This document shows, in pieces, positions 54,155-63,925 of a stretch of 64,000 nt of DNA. The notes beneath the pieces were generated by a model that did no database searches, was not told where the DNA came from, and saw only the letters and a list, made by a program, of their open reading frames with translations. Within the stretch, counting starts at the first letter, position 1. Every line of letters begins with the position of its first letter. The stretch comes from JANXZS01 sp963797255 (GTDB lineage: Bacteria; Acidobacteriota; Terriglobia; Terriglobales; Acidobacteriaceae). The stretch covers positions 124,001 through 188,000 of the forward strand of contig CAWCOV010000019.1 of assembly GCA_963797255.1 (NCBI GenBank), read 5' to 3'. A program made the translations under genes and the position numbers.

Positions 54155-54700
54155 CTAGCTTTTCTCGGCAACACTCAACTCGGCCAGCACCTCTTCCGAA
54201 TGGTGCGAAGGGTCGACGCCGATCCACACCTTAGTGATCTTGCCGGAGGGATCAATCAGGAAAGTATTTCGCTTGGCCATCTTCATGCCCATCATCGTGC
54301 CCAGCGAGCCGTACTCGGGTGTAACTTTTTTGTCGGAGTCGGCAAGCAGACGGAAGGTCAGCCCTTCCTTGGTGCAGAACTGTTTGTGGCTATCCGGCGT
54401 GTCGACGCTGACGCCAAGAATGACTGCGTTCATCTTGTCGTACTTTGCCTGGTCACGCTGGAAGTTGTGCGCTTCGAGAGTGCAGCCGGACGTCATGTCT
54501 TTTGGATAGAAGTAGAGGACGACCCATTTGCCTTTGAAACTGTCCAGGCTGATCTGGGTGCCATCCTGCGACGGAAGCGTGAACCCGGGTGCCTGTTGAC
54601 CAACCTGTGGAACCTGATCGTCGGCGGCATGGCCGGGACGCAACGCAACCGCAGCGACGATAACTAGCAATGCGAGCAGAGCGATGGATGTTTTCGACAC
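54155..54700 (-). CDS. Exported Bcp-type peroxiredoxin
   Basis: A 181-aa thioredoxin-fold thiol peroxidase. Signal peptide KTSIALLALLVIVAAVALRP, so periplasmic. Peroxidatic Cys in DMTSGCTLEAHNFQRD; a second Cys at KQFCTKEG could be resolving. VVLYFYPKDMTSGCT is the AhpC/TSA-Bcp signature. Reduces hydroperoxides in the envelope; its reductant there is unknown. Confidence 0.9.
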   Translation of the reverse strand: MSKTSIALLALLVIVAAVALRPGHAADDQVPQVGQQAPGFTLPSQDGTQISLDSFKGKWVVLYFYPKDMTSGCTLEAHNFQRDQAKYDKMNAVILGVSVDTPDSHKQFCTKEGLTFRLLADSDKKVTPEYGSLGTMMGMKMAKRNTFLIDPSGKITKVWIGVDPSHHSEEVLAELSVAEKS

Positions 54701-54759
54701 AGTGGAGTCTCCGGGGAAAGATTTTTCCGCGTAGCAAACGCCACGAGGTTCAATTCTGA

Positions 54760-55617
54760 TTATGCGGGTTCGACAGCAACTATCGCAATCTCCGCGGCGT
54801 CTGCCATGGAACGGACTGTTTCCTGATCAAAAACCAGCGTTCGTCCGGCTTCAATTGCCAGGCAGGTGGCCTGGGCTTTCCGCATCTTCTCAATCGTCTG
54901 CACGCCCACCACGGGTACGTCGAAGCGCATGTCTTGCCGTGGCTTGGCAAGCTTGACCACGGTAAGGTCGCGCTGCAACGTTGATGCATCGCCGTCTTCC
55001 GCCAAGGTTTGCATCAGGATGCCCGCACGTTCTATGGCTGCATCCGTTCCTTCCATCGCCTCGACGGCGACGCAGGCCTGGCTGGCAATGACGACCGTCT
55101 GTCCAATGTCAAAACCTGCGATGGCGCTGGCGACACCGCGGCCATAATGAATGTTTTTCTGTTCTTCTTCATTTGGAGAACGAGCGGTGAGGACCCCGCT
55201 CTTTGCCAGCAGGGGCTCAAGATAGGCCGTGGACGATACAAGCTCAATGCCCTCATCCTTGAGCACTTTGGCCACAGCTCCCAGCAACATGTCGGTGTTC
55301 CGGGTGCGGAGGGAGAGCAAGAGTTTTGCCAGCCGCCAGTCGGGTCGAATGCTGGAGAAGATCTGCTTGTGCTTTACCTGTCCGGCCATGACAGCCCGGG
55401 TTACGCCAGCGCCCTGAAACGTTTCGATCAGGCGCGACAGTTCTCCCAGGGAGAGCCAGAAGACTTCAACGCCCGGATCCTTCGCCGCCAGAGCGTCGAT
55501 CTCCGGATCGGTCTCTTCTTTGATTGCGGCGACTAACACTTGATCGCCGTGCGCCCGTGCCGCGCTCAACAGCAGAAATGGGAATCGTCCGTTGCCGGCA
55601 ATCAGGCCAAGTTTCAT
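54760..55617 (-). CDS. lpxI: UDP-2,3-diacylglucosamine diphosphatase LpxI
   Basis: A 285-aa enzyme of lipid A synthesis, yielding lipid X from UDP-diacyl-GlcN; LpxI is the non-LpxH solution (DUF1009). Typical opening KLGLIAGNGRFPFLLLSAAR, AVMAGQVKHKQIF, and the C-terminal IASQACVAVEAMEGTDAAIE with conserved EGTD. It begins 2 bp after the lpxA stop, so fabZ-lpxA-lpxI are one operon. Confidence 0.93.
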   Translation of the reverse strand: MKLGLIAGNGRFPFLLLSAARAHGDQVLVAAIKEETDPEIDALAAKDPGVEVFWLSLGELSRLIETFQGAGVTRAVMAGQVKHKQIFSSIRPDWRLAKLLLSLRTRNTDMLLGAVAKVLKDEGIELVSSTAYLEPLLAKSGVLTARSPNEEEQKNIHYGRGVASAIAGFDIGQTVVIASQACVAVEAMEGTDAAIERAGILMQTLAEDGDASTLQRDLTVVKLAKPRQDMRFDVPVVGVQTIEKMRKAQATCLAIEAGRTLVFDQETVRSMADAAEIAIVAVEPA

Positions 55618-55619
55618 CT

Positions 55620-56397
55620 TTACTTGATGACTCCTCGCGTCGATCGCTCAACGCATTCAATCAGATAGGCTACATCGTCCGTGGAGGTACCCTCAGCGCG
55701 CAGCCGCTCCATAGCCTGCGCCGTATTCAGTCGCGAGGCCAGCAGCGTCCTGTAGGCGTGCTGCAGCGCTTTTATGCGCTCTTTTGAAAAACCGCGCCGC
55801 TGCAGGCCGATCTTGTTAATGCCATAGGCTCGTGCTTCGCGCTTTGAGGCGGTGAGCGAAAACGGCAGTACATCCTGCGTGCAGATGGTACCGCCGCCGA
55901 TGAATGCGTACCTGCCAACGAAACAGAATTGGTGCACGGCGGAAAACGCGCCAACCGTAGTCCATTCTTCGACGAGTCACGTGTCCTGCGAGCGTCGCCG
56001 CGTTTGCCATGATGCAGTGGTCGCCCACCTGGCTGTCGTGCCCAACATGTGCGCATGTCATAAAGAGACAGAAGCTGCCGACGCGAGTAAGGCCACCGCC
56101 TTTGACCGTGCCGCGAGAGATGGTCACACTCTCGCGAACAACATTCTCGTCGCCCATCTCAAGGCGTGTCGGCTGCCCTGCGTAGCTGATGTCCTGCGGT
56201 TCTACGCCGATAGAAGAAAAAGGGAAAAACTTGTTGCGCGCGCCGATGCTGGAGTGGCCGTCGAGAATGACGTGCGAGATGAGTTCGCAATCCTCGCCGA
56301 GAACGACATGGGGGCCGATGGTGCAATAGGGGCCCACGGTGCAACTTGCCGGCACAACGGCTGTCGGGGCCACAACGGCTGACGGGTGAACGCTCAC
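55620..56397 (-). pseudogene. lpxA: UDP-GlcNAc acyltransferase LpxA, one +1 frame break
   Basis: First enzyme of lipid A synthesis. Starts at GTG 56397 in a GTGA overlap with the fabZ stop (VSVHPSAVVAPTAVVPASCT), with left-handed beta-helix repeats up to ATLAGHVT. The remainder (VEEWTTVGAFSAVHQFCFVG, IGLQRRGFSKERIKALQHAY) is in the next frame. Skipping one base at 55974-55976 restores GHVTVEEWTTVGAFSAVHQF, giving about 258 aa, normal. The catalytic-His region (HVGHDSQV) and C-terminal helices are intact. Probably functional in the organism. Confidence 0.92.
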
Positions 56398-56906
56398 TCG
56401 GGGCTCGCTGTTGGAACCGGGGAAGCTGCTGGCTGCTTCTGCCGGGGCACCAGCTGACACATAACGATTGCCTCGCAGGCCAACTTGCCTTCCACGGTGG
56501 CGGTGCCTTCCATGCGGCAGGCCTTCGAACGCCAATTCAAGACTTTGATTTCCATTCGCAACTGATCGCCGGGCACGACAGGCCTGCGGAACTTCGCCCG
56601 CTCGATGCCGGTGAAGAAGGCGAGATGCTCGTCGCGATCGGGAAACTCAGTGAGCAAGAGCGTTGCGCCCGCCTGAGCCATTGCTTCAATCACCAGCACT
56701 CCGGGCATTACGGGGTACCCGGGAAAGTGTCCTTGAAAGAAAGGCTCGTTGATGGTGACGTTCTTGATCGCGACAATGCGCTCTCTGCGAACCACTTCTA
56801 CCACGCGATCAATCAGCAGAAACGGATAGCGGTGGGGCAGGATCCCCATGATGTCGGAGATATTGAGTTGAGTGCGAGACTCCAGGATCGGGTTTGGCGT
56901 GTCCAT
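56394..56906 (-). CDS. fabZ: 3-hydroxyacyl-ACP dehydratase FabZ
   Basis: About 170 aa from MDTPNPILESR (56906). Hot-dog fold with active-site His in LPHRYPFLLIDRV and Glu in GVLVIEAMAQAGA; FFQGHFPGYPVMPG is the family signature. Removes water from 3-hydroxyacyl-ACP in fatty acid synthesis. Commonly linked to lpxA, as here, since both draw on 3-hydroxyacyl-ACP. C-terminal Pro/Ala tail. Confidence 0.94.
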   Translation of the reverse strand: MDTPNPILESRTQLNISDIMGILPHRYPFLLIDRVVEVVRRERIVAIKNVTINEPFFQGHFPGYPVMPGVLVIEAMAQAGATLLLTEFPDRDEHLAFFTGIERAKFRRPVVPGDQLRMEIKVLNWRSKACRMEGTATVEGKLACEAIVMCQLVPRQKQPAASPVPTASPE

Positions 56907-56975
56907 AGGTTTGCAGCGCCGATTATACAATTTACCGGCAACGATGCTCTCCCTGAATCGGCGCCTTCGCCGGGA

Positions 56976-57833
56976 TTACTTCTTGATTTTCGCGGCCATC
57001 TTATCCGGGTCAAAGATTTCCGGTGGAATGGCCACGTTGTAGCTGGCCTTGTACAGAAAACGCTGATCGCTCATCTCGCCATTTTTGTAATTCGTGATGG
57101 TGAACGGAGTGGGGATGCCGCCAAATACGTGATAGTCGTCGTACTCTTCCGCCGCCTGATTTTTGTCTTTATAAACAGGATCTCGGTACGAATAGCTACG
57201 GCGAATGGGCAGGTGTGTCTGGGCATCAATCTCGATGACAATTGAATCGTTCTCAGCGGAAATCAGCTTCACTTTGTCTGCCAGGTGACGTTGCACCAGG
57301 CTTTGGCCATCATAAAAGAGAACCGTTCGGGGATCCTTGAGCCAGACTTTGATGGCTACTTCGATGGAATGCTCGCGGCGGCGCAATCCGTTTTCCAACT
57401 CCTCCGCCGGCCACGGTTTCTTGCCCCGGTAAGTGATCTCCCAGCCTTCCTGCCCGATCAGCATCTGCACGACGTCGCGCTGCTTTGTATACAGAGTGGT
57501 GTCCTTCTCGGGATATTGGTGGTATTCGAAATAGTCGACAATTCCGCCAGTTGGAGCGCCGCGATAGAACGATGATCGCCGTCCTTCGATGTAGCGATTC
57601 TGCATGTTGGTCCACGCATCGCCTCCGAGGGCCTGCACCATTGTCGCCAGAACGGCACGCGCTTTCTGATCGTTTTCCTTGATGCTGAGGTCGTCGTTTG
57701 ATTGCGCCGACGCGGAAGGAATGAGAAGGAACAGCAACGCGGCCATGAAAGTAATTGCTAATTCAACTGGCCTATTTACCGTCGACAGGGATGGCCCACG
57801 TACCTCGTCCCGCAGGCGGGATCTTGCAACCAT
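56976..57833 (-). CDS. Secreted protein of unknown function with LolA-like beta domain
   Basis: About 285 aa. A basic leader and hydrophobic segment (LAITFMAALLFLLIPSASAQ) for export, then ALGGDAWTNMQNRYIEGRRS and a long beta-rich region (WEITYRGKKPWPAEE; DSIVIEIDAQTHLPIRRSYS) to GEMSDQRFLYKASYNVAIP. This resembles outer-membrane lipoprotein-sorting-like domains widespread in Acidobacteriota. GGAG precedes ATG 57833. Function unknown. Confidence 0.75.
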   Translation of the reverse strand: MVARSRLRDEVRGPSLSTVNRPVELAITFMAALLFLLIPSASAQSNDDLSIKENDQKARAVLATMVQALGGDAWTNMQNRYIEGRRSSFYRGAPTGGIVDYFEYHQYPEKDTTLYTKQRDVVQMLIGQEGWEITYRGKKPWPAEELENGLRRREHSIEVAIKVWLKDPRTVLFYDGQSLVQRHLADKVKLISAENDSIVIEIDAQTHLPIRRSYSYRDPVYKDKNQAAEEYDDYHVFGGIPTPFTITNYKNGEMSDQRFLYKASYNVAIPPEIFDPDKMAAKIKK

Positions 57834-57879
57834 ACTTCTTCTCCTCAATATGTCCGATTCTTCGTACAGAACACTTTGA

Positions 57880-58671
57880 TCATCCGACCAGGACAGCGCC
57901 GCCATTTACGTTAAGTACCTCGCCGCTGATGAAACCGGCATAGGGAGTACAGAGAAAAAGTACCGGAGCAGCAATCTCTTTCGGTGTGGCTGGTCTGCCT
58001 AACGGGATTGTCGCCAGGATCTTGGGATAAGCCTCGGAATCGGCGAATGTTGACGCAGACATATCCGTCCTCACCCACCCGGGCGCAACACAATTCACGT
58101 AGATTCCTTCGCCGGCCAATTCGCTGGACAGGCTCTTGGTAAGACTGATGAGCGCGCCTTTGGTCACGGCATAGTCAGCGTGGAAGGCCTCGCCTCGCTG
58201 CCCGGCAGTGGAACTGATGAGGACAATGTGACCGGCTGCGCCTTCGTTTGGAACTTCCGCCCTCTGTCGCTGAAATTGTCCTACGGCGGCCTTTACAAGT
58301 CCGAATACGCTGTCGAGATTCACGCCCATAGTGCGGTCCCAGCGCTCGCTGGACATGGTCGCAATCGACTCGTCTTCCGGAAGCCAGATGCCGTGGTTGA
58401 CCACCAGCACGTCGAGTTTTCCGAACGCTCGGCACGCGGCTTCAACCAGAGATCGCCCGCCTTCCGCATCGGACAGATCCTGTTGAATGGCGACACACTC
58501 GCTTGCTCCCCCGCATTCATCCATCAGCGCCAAAGCGCTTTCGCGCCTTTGCTGATAGTTGAAAACGACCTTGGCGCCTGCCTGGCGGAATAAACGAACT
58601 GTTTCCGCGCCAATTCCGCGCGAGCCGCCAGTGATAAGCGCTACCTTGCCATCGAGGGAAAGAGAAACCAT
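57880..58671 (-). CDS. Short-chain dehydrogenase/reductase (FabG-like)
   Basis: A 263-aa classical SDR. NADP-binding GGSRGIGAETVRLF, NHG motif VVNHGIWLP, catalytic Ser in LISSTAGQRG and YxxxK in YAVTKGALISL. C-terminal FLCTPYAGFISGEVLNVNGG is the FabG pattern. Either a 3-oxoacyl-ACP reductase or another alcohol/ketone oxidoreductase; position near fabZ is weak support for the former. Confidence 0.9.
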   Translation of the reverse strand: MVSLSLDGKVALITGGSRGIGAETVRLFRQAGAKVVFNYQQRRESALALMDECGGASECVAIQQDLSDAEGGRSLVEAACRAFGKLDVLVVNHGIWLPEDESIATMSSERWDRTMGVNLDSVFGLVKAAVGQFQRQRAEVPNEGAAGHIVLISSTAGQRGEAFHADYAVTKGALISLTKSLSSELAGEGIYVNCVAPGWVRTDMSASTFADSEAYPKILATIPLGRPATPKEIAAPVLFLCTPYAGFISGEVLNVNGGAVLVG

Positions 58672-58764
58672 ACGGCAACGCTAATGGAGAGGTAGCCGAT
58701 GGTGCAACCGCCCTGTTCCTGGACCAGCAGCGGAAAGTCGATTGTACGCAATCGATTCCAGGCG

Positions 58765-59223
58765 CTAGTTCTTTGCATTTAGCTTGCCAGCGTCGCTCTT
58801 CTGCTTCGCGGCCAGCAATTTTTTTCGCGCCGTCACGATTTTCTTGCGTTCGGCCGTAGGCATGGCCAGGATGTCTCGCGTACGTTTTGGCAGCTTGGCT
58901 TCGATCAGATCGCGCGCGCGTTGCAGATGCTCCTGCCATTCTTTCGTACGGAAGCTTTCCCAGCGCTCGACTGCCACCCAGTGTGCCCGGGCGAGATAGG
59001 GAGCAGGAATGACGCCGTCGATCTCCACCAGTTCGGAAAACTTCTCCGGACCAGCCGCAAACGAAATTGGAACATGGCCGTCCTTGTCGAGATTCAAAAC
59101 CGCGAACATCTTGCCACCGATGGATTTATCCGCCACCCAGAAGACAAGATTGTCGCCCCACTGCACCGTCTCTTCTACGTGGGGAAGTTTTCGCAGGAAC
59201 TCTCTGACACTCTCCGCATCCAT
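58765..59223 (-). CDS. MmcQ/YjbR family protein
   Basis: About 152 aa from MDAESVREFLRKLPHVEETV. The CyaY-like/MmcQ-YjbR domain covers residues 1-110 (GGKMFAVLNLDKDGHVPISF; VIPAPYLARAHWVAVERW), followed by a basic tail (KIVTARKKLLAAKQ). Proposed DNA binding for the family, but not well established. Confidence 0.85.
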   Translation of the reverse strand: MDAESVREFLRKLPHVEETVQWGDNLVFWVADKSIGGKMFAVLNLDKDGHVPISFAAGPEKFSELVEIDGVIPAPYLARAHWVAVERWESFRTKEWQEHLQRARDLIEAKLPKRTRDILAMPTAERKKIVTARKKLLAAKQKSDAGKLNAKN

Positions 59224-59292
59224 GCAGCCCAGTATGACCTTTCTGGCCACGCTGGCTCAAGGCCAATACGAGAAAGGCGAAGTCTGTATTGC

Positions 59293-59565
59293 TCAGACCT
59301 TGCTCTTCAACCGGATGGCGCCTTTCGCGAGCGAGGGTTCGACCTGCCGCCCGCGCTGGGTAACGACGATAAGCTTCCGGGAGGCGAGTCGCTGTGCCGC
59401 TGATCGCGCACGGTCCATCAGGCTTTGCCAGTGGTCTGGGCTCACGCGTCTCGCCGCCTCTGATGGACAAATCGTCTTGCCGGGACCGCGCTCACGAAGC
59501 AATTCCTGGATGGCTGTTTCGAGTGCGAAGTCCACTGGCGTAAGTGTGTCGGGTTTGTTTGCCAT
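59293..59565 (-). CDS. DUF3253 protein
   Basis: A 90-aa protein with a winged-helix-like layout, ELLRERGPGKTICPSEAARR then a helix and RKLIVVTQRGRQVEP, ending IRLKSKV. The pattern matches DUF3253 (S-x-CPSExAR); function unknown. Same strand as the MmcQ gene. Confidence 0.8.
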   Translation of the reverse strand: MANKPDTLTPVDFALETAIQELLRERGPGKTICPSEAARRVSPDHWQSLMDRARSAAQRLASRKLIVVTQRGRQVEPSLAKGAIRLKSKV

Positions 59566-59635
59566 GTTGGTTCGATGCCGGAACGTAGCCCGCCGAAGGC
59601 AAGCCTCTGCTAATCCCCTTTATACTGAGAAAGCT

Positions 59636-60964
59636 ATGTCGACCTTTGCTCCCGTTGAAGAACAACTTGATCTGCTCGAAAAAGGCGCCGCGGAGATTAT
59701 TCGGCGCTCCGATTTGCGGGAACGGCTTGAAGCCTCGCGCAAGAGCGGCATTCCCCTGCGCGTGAAGGCCGGGTTTGATCCTACTGCTCCCGACCTGCAC
59801 CTTGGGCATACGGTACTGATCCGCAAGCTTAAGCATTTTCAGGATCTAGGTCACACGGTTATCTTCCTCATTGGCGATTTCACCGGACTGATTGGCGACC
59901 CGACGGGGCGCAATGTCACCCGCAAGCCTTTGTCGACTGAAGAGATTCTGGCGAACGCGGAAACTTACAAGGATCAAGTCTTCAGAATTCTCGATCCCGC
60001 AAAGACCGAAGTGCGATTCAATTCCGAATGGCTGGGAACGCTGGGGTTTGAAGGCATTATCCGACTCGCGGCGCGATTCACCGTTTCACAGATGTTGGAG
60101 CGTGACGACTTTCACAAGCGCTTTCAGGAAGAGAAGCCCATCTCGCTGCACGAGATGCTGTATCCGCTTGCCCAAGGCTATGACTCAGTCGCATTGCGCG
60201 CTGACGTTGAGCTGGGCGGCACGGATCAGCGATTCAATTTGCTGATGGGCCGCGAGCTGCAGCGCCACTATGATCAGCCGTCGCAGATCATCCTGATGAC
60301 CCCGATCCTGGAAGGCATGGATGGCGTGCAGAAGATGTCCAAGTCACTCGGCAATGCTATCGGCATCAAAGAAAAGCCCAGCGAGATGTACGGCAAGCTG
60401 ATGTCGATTTCCGATGAGCTGATGTGGAAGTACTGGACGTTCCTGACTGACCTGCGTCAATCCGAGATCGAAGAGATGCAGACTGCCGTGAGTGCGGGCT
60501 CGCTTCATCCCATGGAGGTGAAGAAACGCCTGGCCCGCAGTATCGTCGCCGACTTCCACTCGGAAGAAGACGCAAGGCATGCGGATGAGAATTGGGCACT
60601 GCAGTTTCAGAAGAAGAAGATTGCTGCGGACGCAGAAGAAGTCCACGTTGCTTTTTCTGAGTTGGAGTGGAATTCCGATGAGCCGCACACGATTACGACG
60701 ATCTACTCCGCCGACGGCAGTCTGCTGACGAATCTGGAAGTAAGCGTTGACGATCTCGCTCGCGGACGCGGTATTCGTCTGCCTAAAATGTTGCTGGCGG
60801 CGGGGTTAGCGGAATCGGCCACGGCTGCGTCGAATCAGATCAAGCGGGCCGGCATCGTGATTGGCGAGTCTACTGAAAAGACCGTGAACGTATTGGTGAA
60901 GGATCTTCCCGCGCGCTGGCCCGTGCGCGTGGGCAAACGCGCAAAAATCGTCGTGATTGAATAG
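59636..60964 (+). CDS. tyrS: Tyrosyl-tRNA synthetase
   Basis: About 442 aa from ATG 59636. Class I: HIGH variant DLHLGHTVLIRKLK, KMSKS in DGVQKMSKSLGNAIG, then a C-terminal S4 domain (LPKMLLAAGLAESATAASNQ). TyrRS of the TyrZ-like branch. Its frame opens well upstream through the antisense of the DUF3253 and MmcQ genes, but the conserved protein begins here. TATACT at 59620-59625 may be its -10. Confidence 0.95.
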   Translation: MSTFAPVEEQLDLLEKGAAEIIRRSDLRERLEASRKSGIPLRVKAGFDPTAPDLHLGHTVLIRKLKHFQDLGHTVIFLIGDFTGLIGDPTGRNVTRKPLSTEEILANAETYKDQVFRILDPAKTEVRFNSEWLGTLGFEGIIRLAARFTVSQMLERDDFHKRFQEEKPISLHEMLYPLAQGYDSVALRADVELGGTDQRFNLLMGRELQRHYDQPSQIILMTPILEGMDGVQKMSKSLGNAIGIKEKPSEMYGKLMSISDELMWKYWTFLTDLRQSEIEEMQTAVSAGSLHPMEVKKRLARSIVADFHSEEDARHADENWALQFQKKKIAADAEEVHVAFSELEWNSDEPHTITTIYSADGSLLTNLEVSVDDLARGRGIRLPKMLLAAGLAESATAASNQIKRAGIVIGESTEKTVNVLVKDLPARWPVRVGKRAKIVVIE

Positions 60965-61042
60965 GACCCGCGTGATGTGATCTGGCCCACTAGCCCGAAG
61001 GTGGGCTTGCCGAATCGCGCGGGAACTCCTACCCTAGCTGCC

Positions 61043-61747
61043 ATGAAATGCAGACAATCTATTTTGTTCCCATCGCTTGCGGTGGCGCTTCTGCTTGTTT
61101 GCGGGAATGGTCTTTACGCTGTCACGAAGCCGCACACGGTTGGGCTTGGCCCGGTGAAGCGAGTTCCGCACACAGCTATTGGCGACCCGTCCGATGCCTC
61201 ACTGCACGGCAACGCCGACGGAGAATTGAAGATCCGGGCGCTCGTTGTGGATGGGCAAGTGAAGGACTGGACCACGGGCGAGGCACACGACATCACTGAC
61301 CGCAGCTTTACTATCCGCCGTGCGCTGCACATTAACGACACTCTTCCGGCAGATGCGAAAGAGCGGTGGGTGTGGCAGCGTGGGTCATGGATCATGGTCG
61401 ATCGCACGAGCGGCCACGTCACCGCACTGCACCTGCCGGATTACGATCCTGCGATTTCAGAGGTGGTGTGGTTTCGCGATTATGCCGCTTACTGCGGAAT
61501 GCCCACGACCGGCAAATCTCTCTTCGCTGTCGTTTCGCAAGTGGGCGCGCGTCGGCCCGTGCTGGCAAAGAAGCTCACAGCCTGGTCAAGCGACGATCAT
61601 GCCAATCCGGCGTGCGGCGTAGCGCAATGGCAACGCGAGCCACTTCGCGTGACATTCAACCCCACCGGGCAGGATCAGCTGAGCTTCGACCTGGTCGGCC
61701 TCTCAGCGGTGCTGGTGGAGGAAAGCGACTCTGCGGACGCTGAATAA
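61043..61747 (+). CDS. Hypothetical exported protein
   Basis: About 234 aa from MKCRQSILFPSLAVALLLVC (signal peptide). Mature part contains HDITDRSFTIRRALHINDTL and a W-rich stretch (RWVWQRGSWIMVDRTSGHVT), CGMPTTGKSLFAVVSQVGAR. No family recognised. Two Cys pairs could form disulfides. Downstream of tyrS by about 80 bp. Confidence 0.7.
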   Translation: MKCRQSILFPSLAVALLLVCGNGLYAVTKPHTVGLGPVKRVPHTAIGDPSDASLHGNADGELKIRALVVDGQVKDWTTGEAHDITDRSFTIRRALHINDTLPADAKERWVWQRGSWIMVDRTSGHVTALHLPDYDPAISEVVWFRDYAAYCGMPTTGKSLFAVVSQVGARRPVLAKKLTAWSSDDHANPACGVAQWQREPLRVTFNPTGQDQLSFDLVGLSAVLVEESDSADAE

Positions 61748-61819
61748 AAGAGTTGGCGACATCATTGTGAGCTGCGTACCCCTGCCAAACGACGGCAGAA
61801 AACAGCTACGATAGTCGCC

Positions 61820-62407
61820 ATGGAGTCTTTCGATCTACAACTGGAAAAAGCGAAGATTGCCCACGGGCATCTCTGTGCGGGACAGATCCTTGGCGTGCGT
61901 ATGGCGATGTTGGGATGTGAACGCCTGGGCATCGCTGACCCGCTCGGCGCGGACCGCAAGCGCCTGGTAACGTTTGTCGAGATAGACCGATGCGCAACCG
62001 ACGCGATTGGCGTTGTGACTGGCTGCCGTCTCGGAAAACGCGCGCTCAAGTTTCGTGACTGGGGCAAGATGGCCGCAACATTTGTCGATCTGGCCAGCCA
62101 CCGAGCCATTCGCATTGCTGCCCGCGAATCGTCCAAAACACTCGCAAAGGAGATGCACCCCGAAATCGAAAACAAGAATCAGCAGCAGATGCTCGCGTAT
62201 CGCGAAATGACGGACAGCGAGCTATTCACCGAAGAATGGGTGAGCGTTCACCTGGATCCAAAGGAGTTTCCGGGCTTCAAGGGAGAGCGCATTGCCTGCG
62301 CGATTTGCGGAGAAGGCATAAACTACGACCGTTACGTGGAACGCGAAGGGCAGATACTTTGCCGCGGATGCGCGGCGCCGTCAGAGCGGTATTATCAACC
62401 CCTCTGA
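61820..62407 (+). CDS. FmdE-like protein with C-terminal zinc ribbon
   Basis: A 195-aa protein. FmdE domain: AKIAHGHLCAGQILGVRMAM and EIDRCATDAIGVVTGCRLGK; then a linker and a four-Cys zinc ribbon (CAICGEGINYDRYVEREGQI, CRGC). FmdE was named from formylmethanofuran dehydrogenase operons but is not its catalytic subunit, and bacterial homologues occur without that pathway. A metal-linked role is plausible but unproven. No methanofuran gene nearby. Confidence 0.85.
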   Translation: MESFDLQLEKAKIAHGHLCAGQILGVRMAMLGCERLGIADPLGADRKRLVTFVEIDRCATDAIGVVTGCRLGKRALKFRDWGKMAATFVDLASHRAIRIAARESSKTLAKEMHPEIENKNQQQMLAYREMTDSELFTEEWVSVHLDPKEFPGFKGERIACAICGEGINYDRYVEREGQILCRGCAAPSERYYQPL

Positions 62408-62414
62408 CGGACGC

Positions 62415-63880
62415 TCAGTTCGCGGAAGCGTTGCTCTCTTCGACCGCCTGGGCGACTCGGAAAATCGTGCCTTCATCGAAGTGTCTGCCGAGAATTTGCA
62501 TGCCGATTGGCAGACCTTCGCTGGAATTTCCGCATGGCACTGATAAGCCGCAGATGCCTGCGAGGCTTGCGGTCACCGTGTAAATGTCCGCGAGATACAT
62601 GGCGACGGGGTCATCCGCTTTCTCCCCTATCTTGAACGCGGGAGTGGGCGCAGTGGGCGTAACAATTGCGTCGACCTTCTCGAAAGCATTGAGATAATCC
62701 TGCGCAAGAAGCCGCCGAACCTGCTGCGCTTTCAGGTAATAGGCGTCGTAATATCCTGCGCTGAGGGCATACGTTCCGAGCAGGATACGGCGCTTTACTT
62801 CCGCTCCAAAGCCGGAGTCGCGTGAGCGCCGGTACATGGTCGAAAGTGTATTCGCATCTTCGGCGCGATACCCATAGCGAACTCCATCGAAGCGCGCCAG
62901 GTTTGAACTCGCCTCCGCCGTAGCCAGAACATAATACGTTGGAATGGCATAGCGCGAATGTGGCAGCGAAATGGGATGAATGCTGCATCCTTTGGCGCGA
63001 AGCTTTTCAATCCCCGCCTCGATAGCAGCACGAACTTCGGCGGTCCAGACCCTCGGCAAAATATTCGGCGGGAACGCCGATGCGCAAGCCTTCCGCACCT
63101 TTCGCCAACTCCGCCAAATAGTCCGGAACCGGCAGCGGGGAGGATGTCGCGTCCATTGGATCGTAGCCGGCGATAACGCCCAGCAGCGTTGCCGTGTCGC
63201 GTACGGTATTCGCGAACGGGCCAACGCGGTCGAGCGAAGAGGCAAAAGCAATCAGTCCAAAACGGGAGACGCGACCATAGGTGGGCAGTACGCCAACCAC
63301 TCCGCAAAACGATGCGGGCTGGCGAATGGAGCCGCCTGTATCCGTACCCAGCGTGGCAACTGCCATACCGGCTGCGACTGCCGCTGCTGAACCGCCGCTC
63401 GATCCTCCGGGAACGCGGTCGAGGGCGCGGGGATTGTGTACCGGGCCGTAGGCCGAATTCTCATTCGAGGAGCCCATCGCAAACTCATCACAATTCAGCT
63501 TGCCCAGCAGCACGGCACCGGCAGCCTCCAATCTCGCCACGGCCGTGGCGTCGTAAGGGGGATTGTAACCAGCCAGGATCTTCGAGCCAGCCGATCGCAG
63601 GTGCGCCTTGCATGTTCAGCACATCTTTAATGCCGATGGGAACGCCGGCAAGAGCAGGCAGCGCCTCTCCGGTTGCAGCCATGGCATCGATCTTCTGCGC
63701 CTGCCTCAGAGCACGCTCGCGGCTCAACGCAAGATAGGCGTGAATCGCAGGATCCACTTCACTAATGCGCGAATAGGCTTCTTCGGCGGTGGCAACTGCG
63801 GTTCGGGTACCGTCCGCGATCTTTGCCTTCACGCCGTCGATGGTCTGCGGATGTTCCTTAGTTATTTTTGTCAGTGTCAT
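62415..63880 (-). pseudogene. gatA: Glutamyl/aspartyl-tRNA amidotransferase subunit A, two +1 frame breaks
   Basis: Amidase-signature enzyme of GatCAB. Three collinear pieces: MTLTKITKEHPQ... to LPALAGVPIGIKDVLNMQGA with catalytic Lys; LEAAGAVLLGKLNCDEFAMG and PGGSSGGSAAAVAAG (Ser-Ser-Lys triad); and the C-terminal half with LPIGMQILGRHFDE. Skipping one base at 63593-63597 gives APATAGSKILAGYNPPYDAT, and another at 63043-63047 gives AEGLDAEVRAAIEAG, exactly as expected in GatA. Full length about 487 aa, normal. gatC precedes it. Confidence 0.92.
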
Positions 63881-63925
63881 GCTCTTCCCGATAAGTGAAG
63901 CGGGCCGCATTTCGCGGCGAATGCG

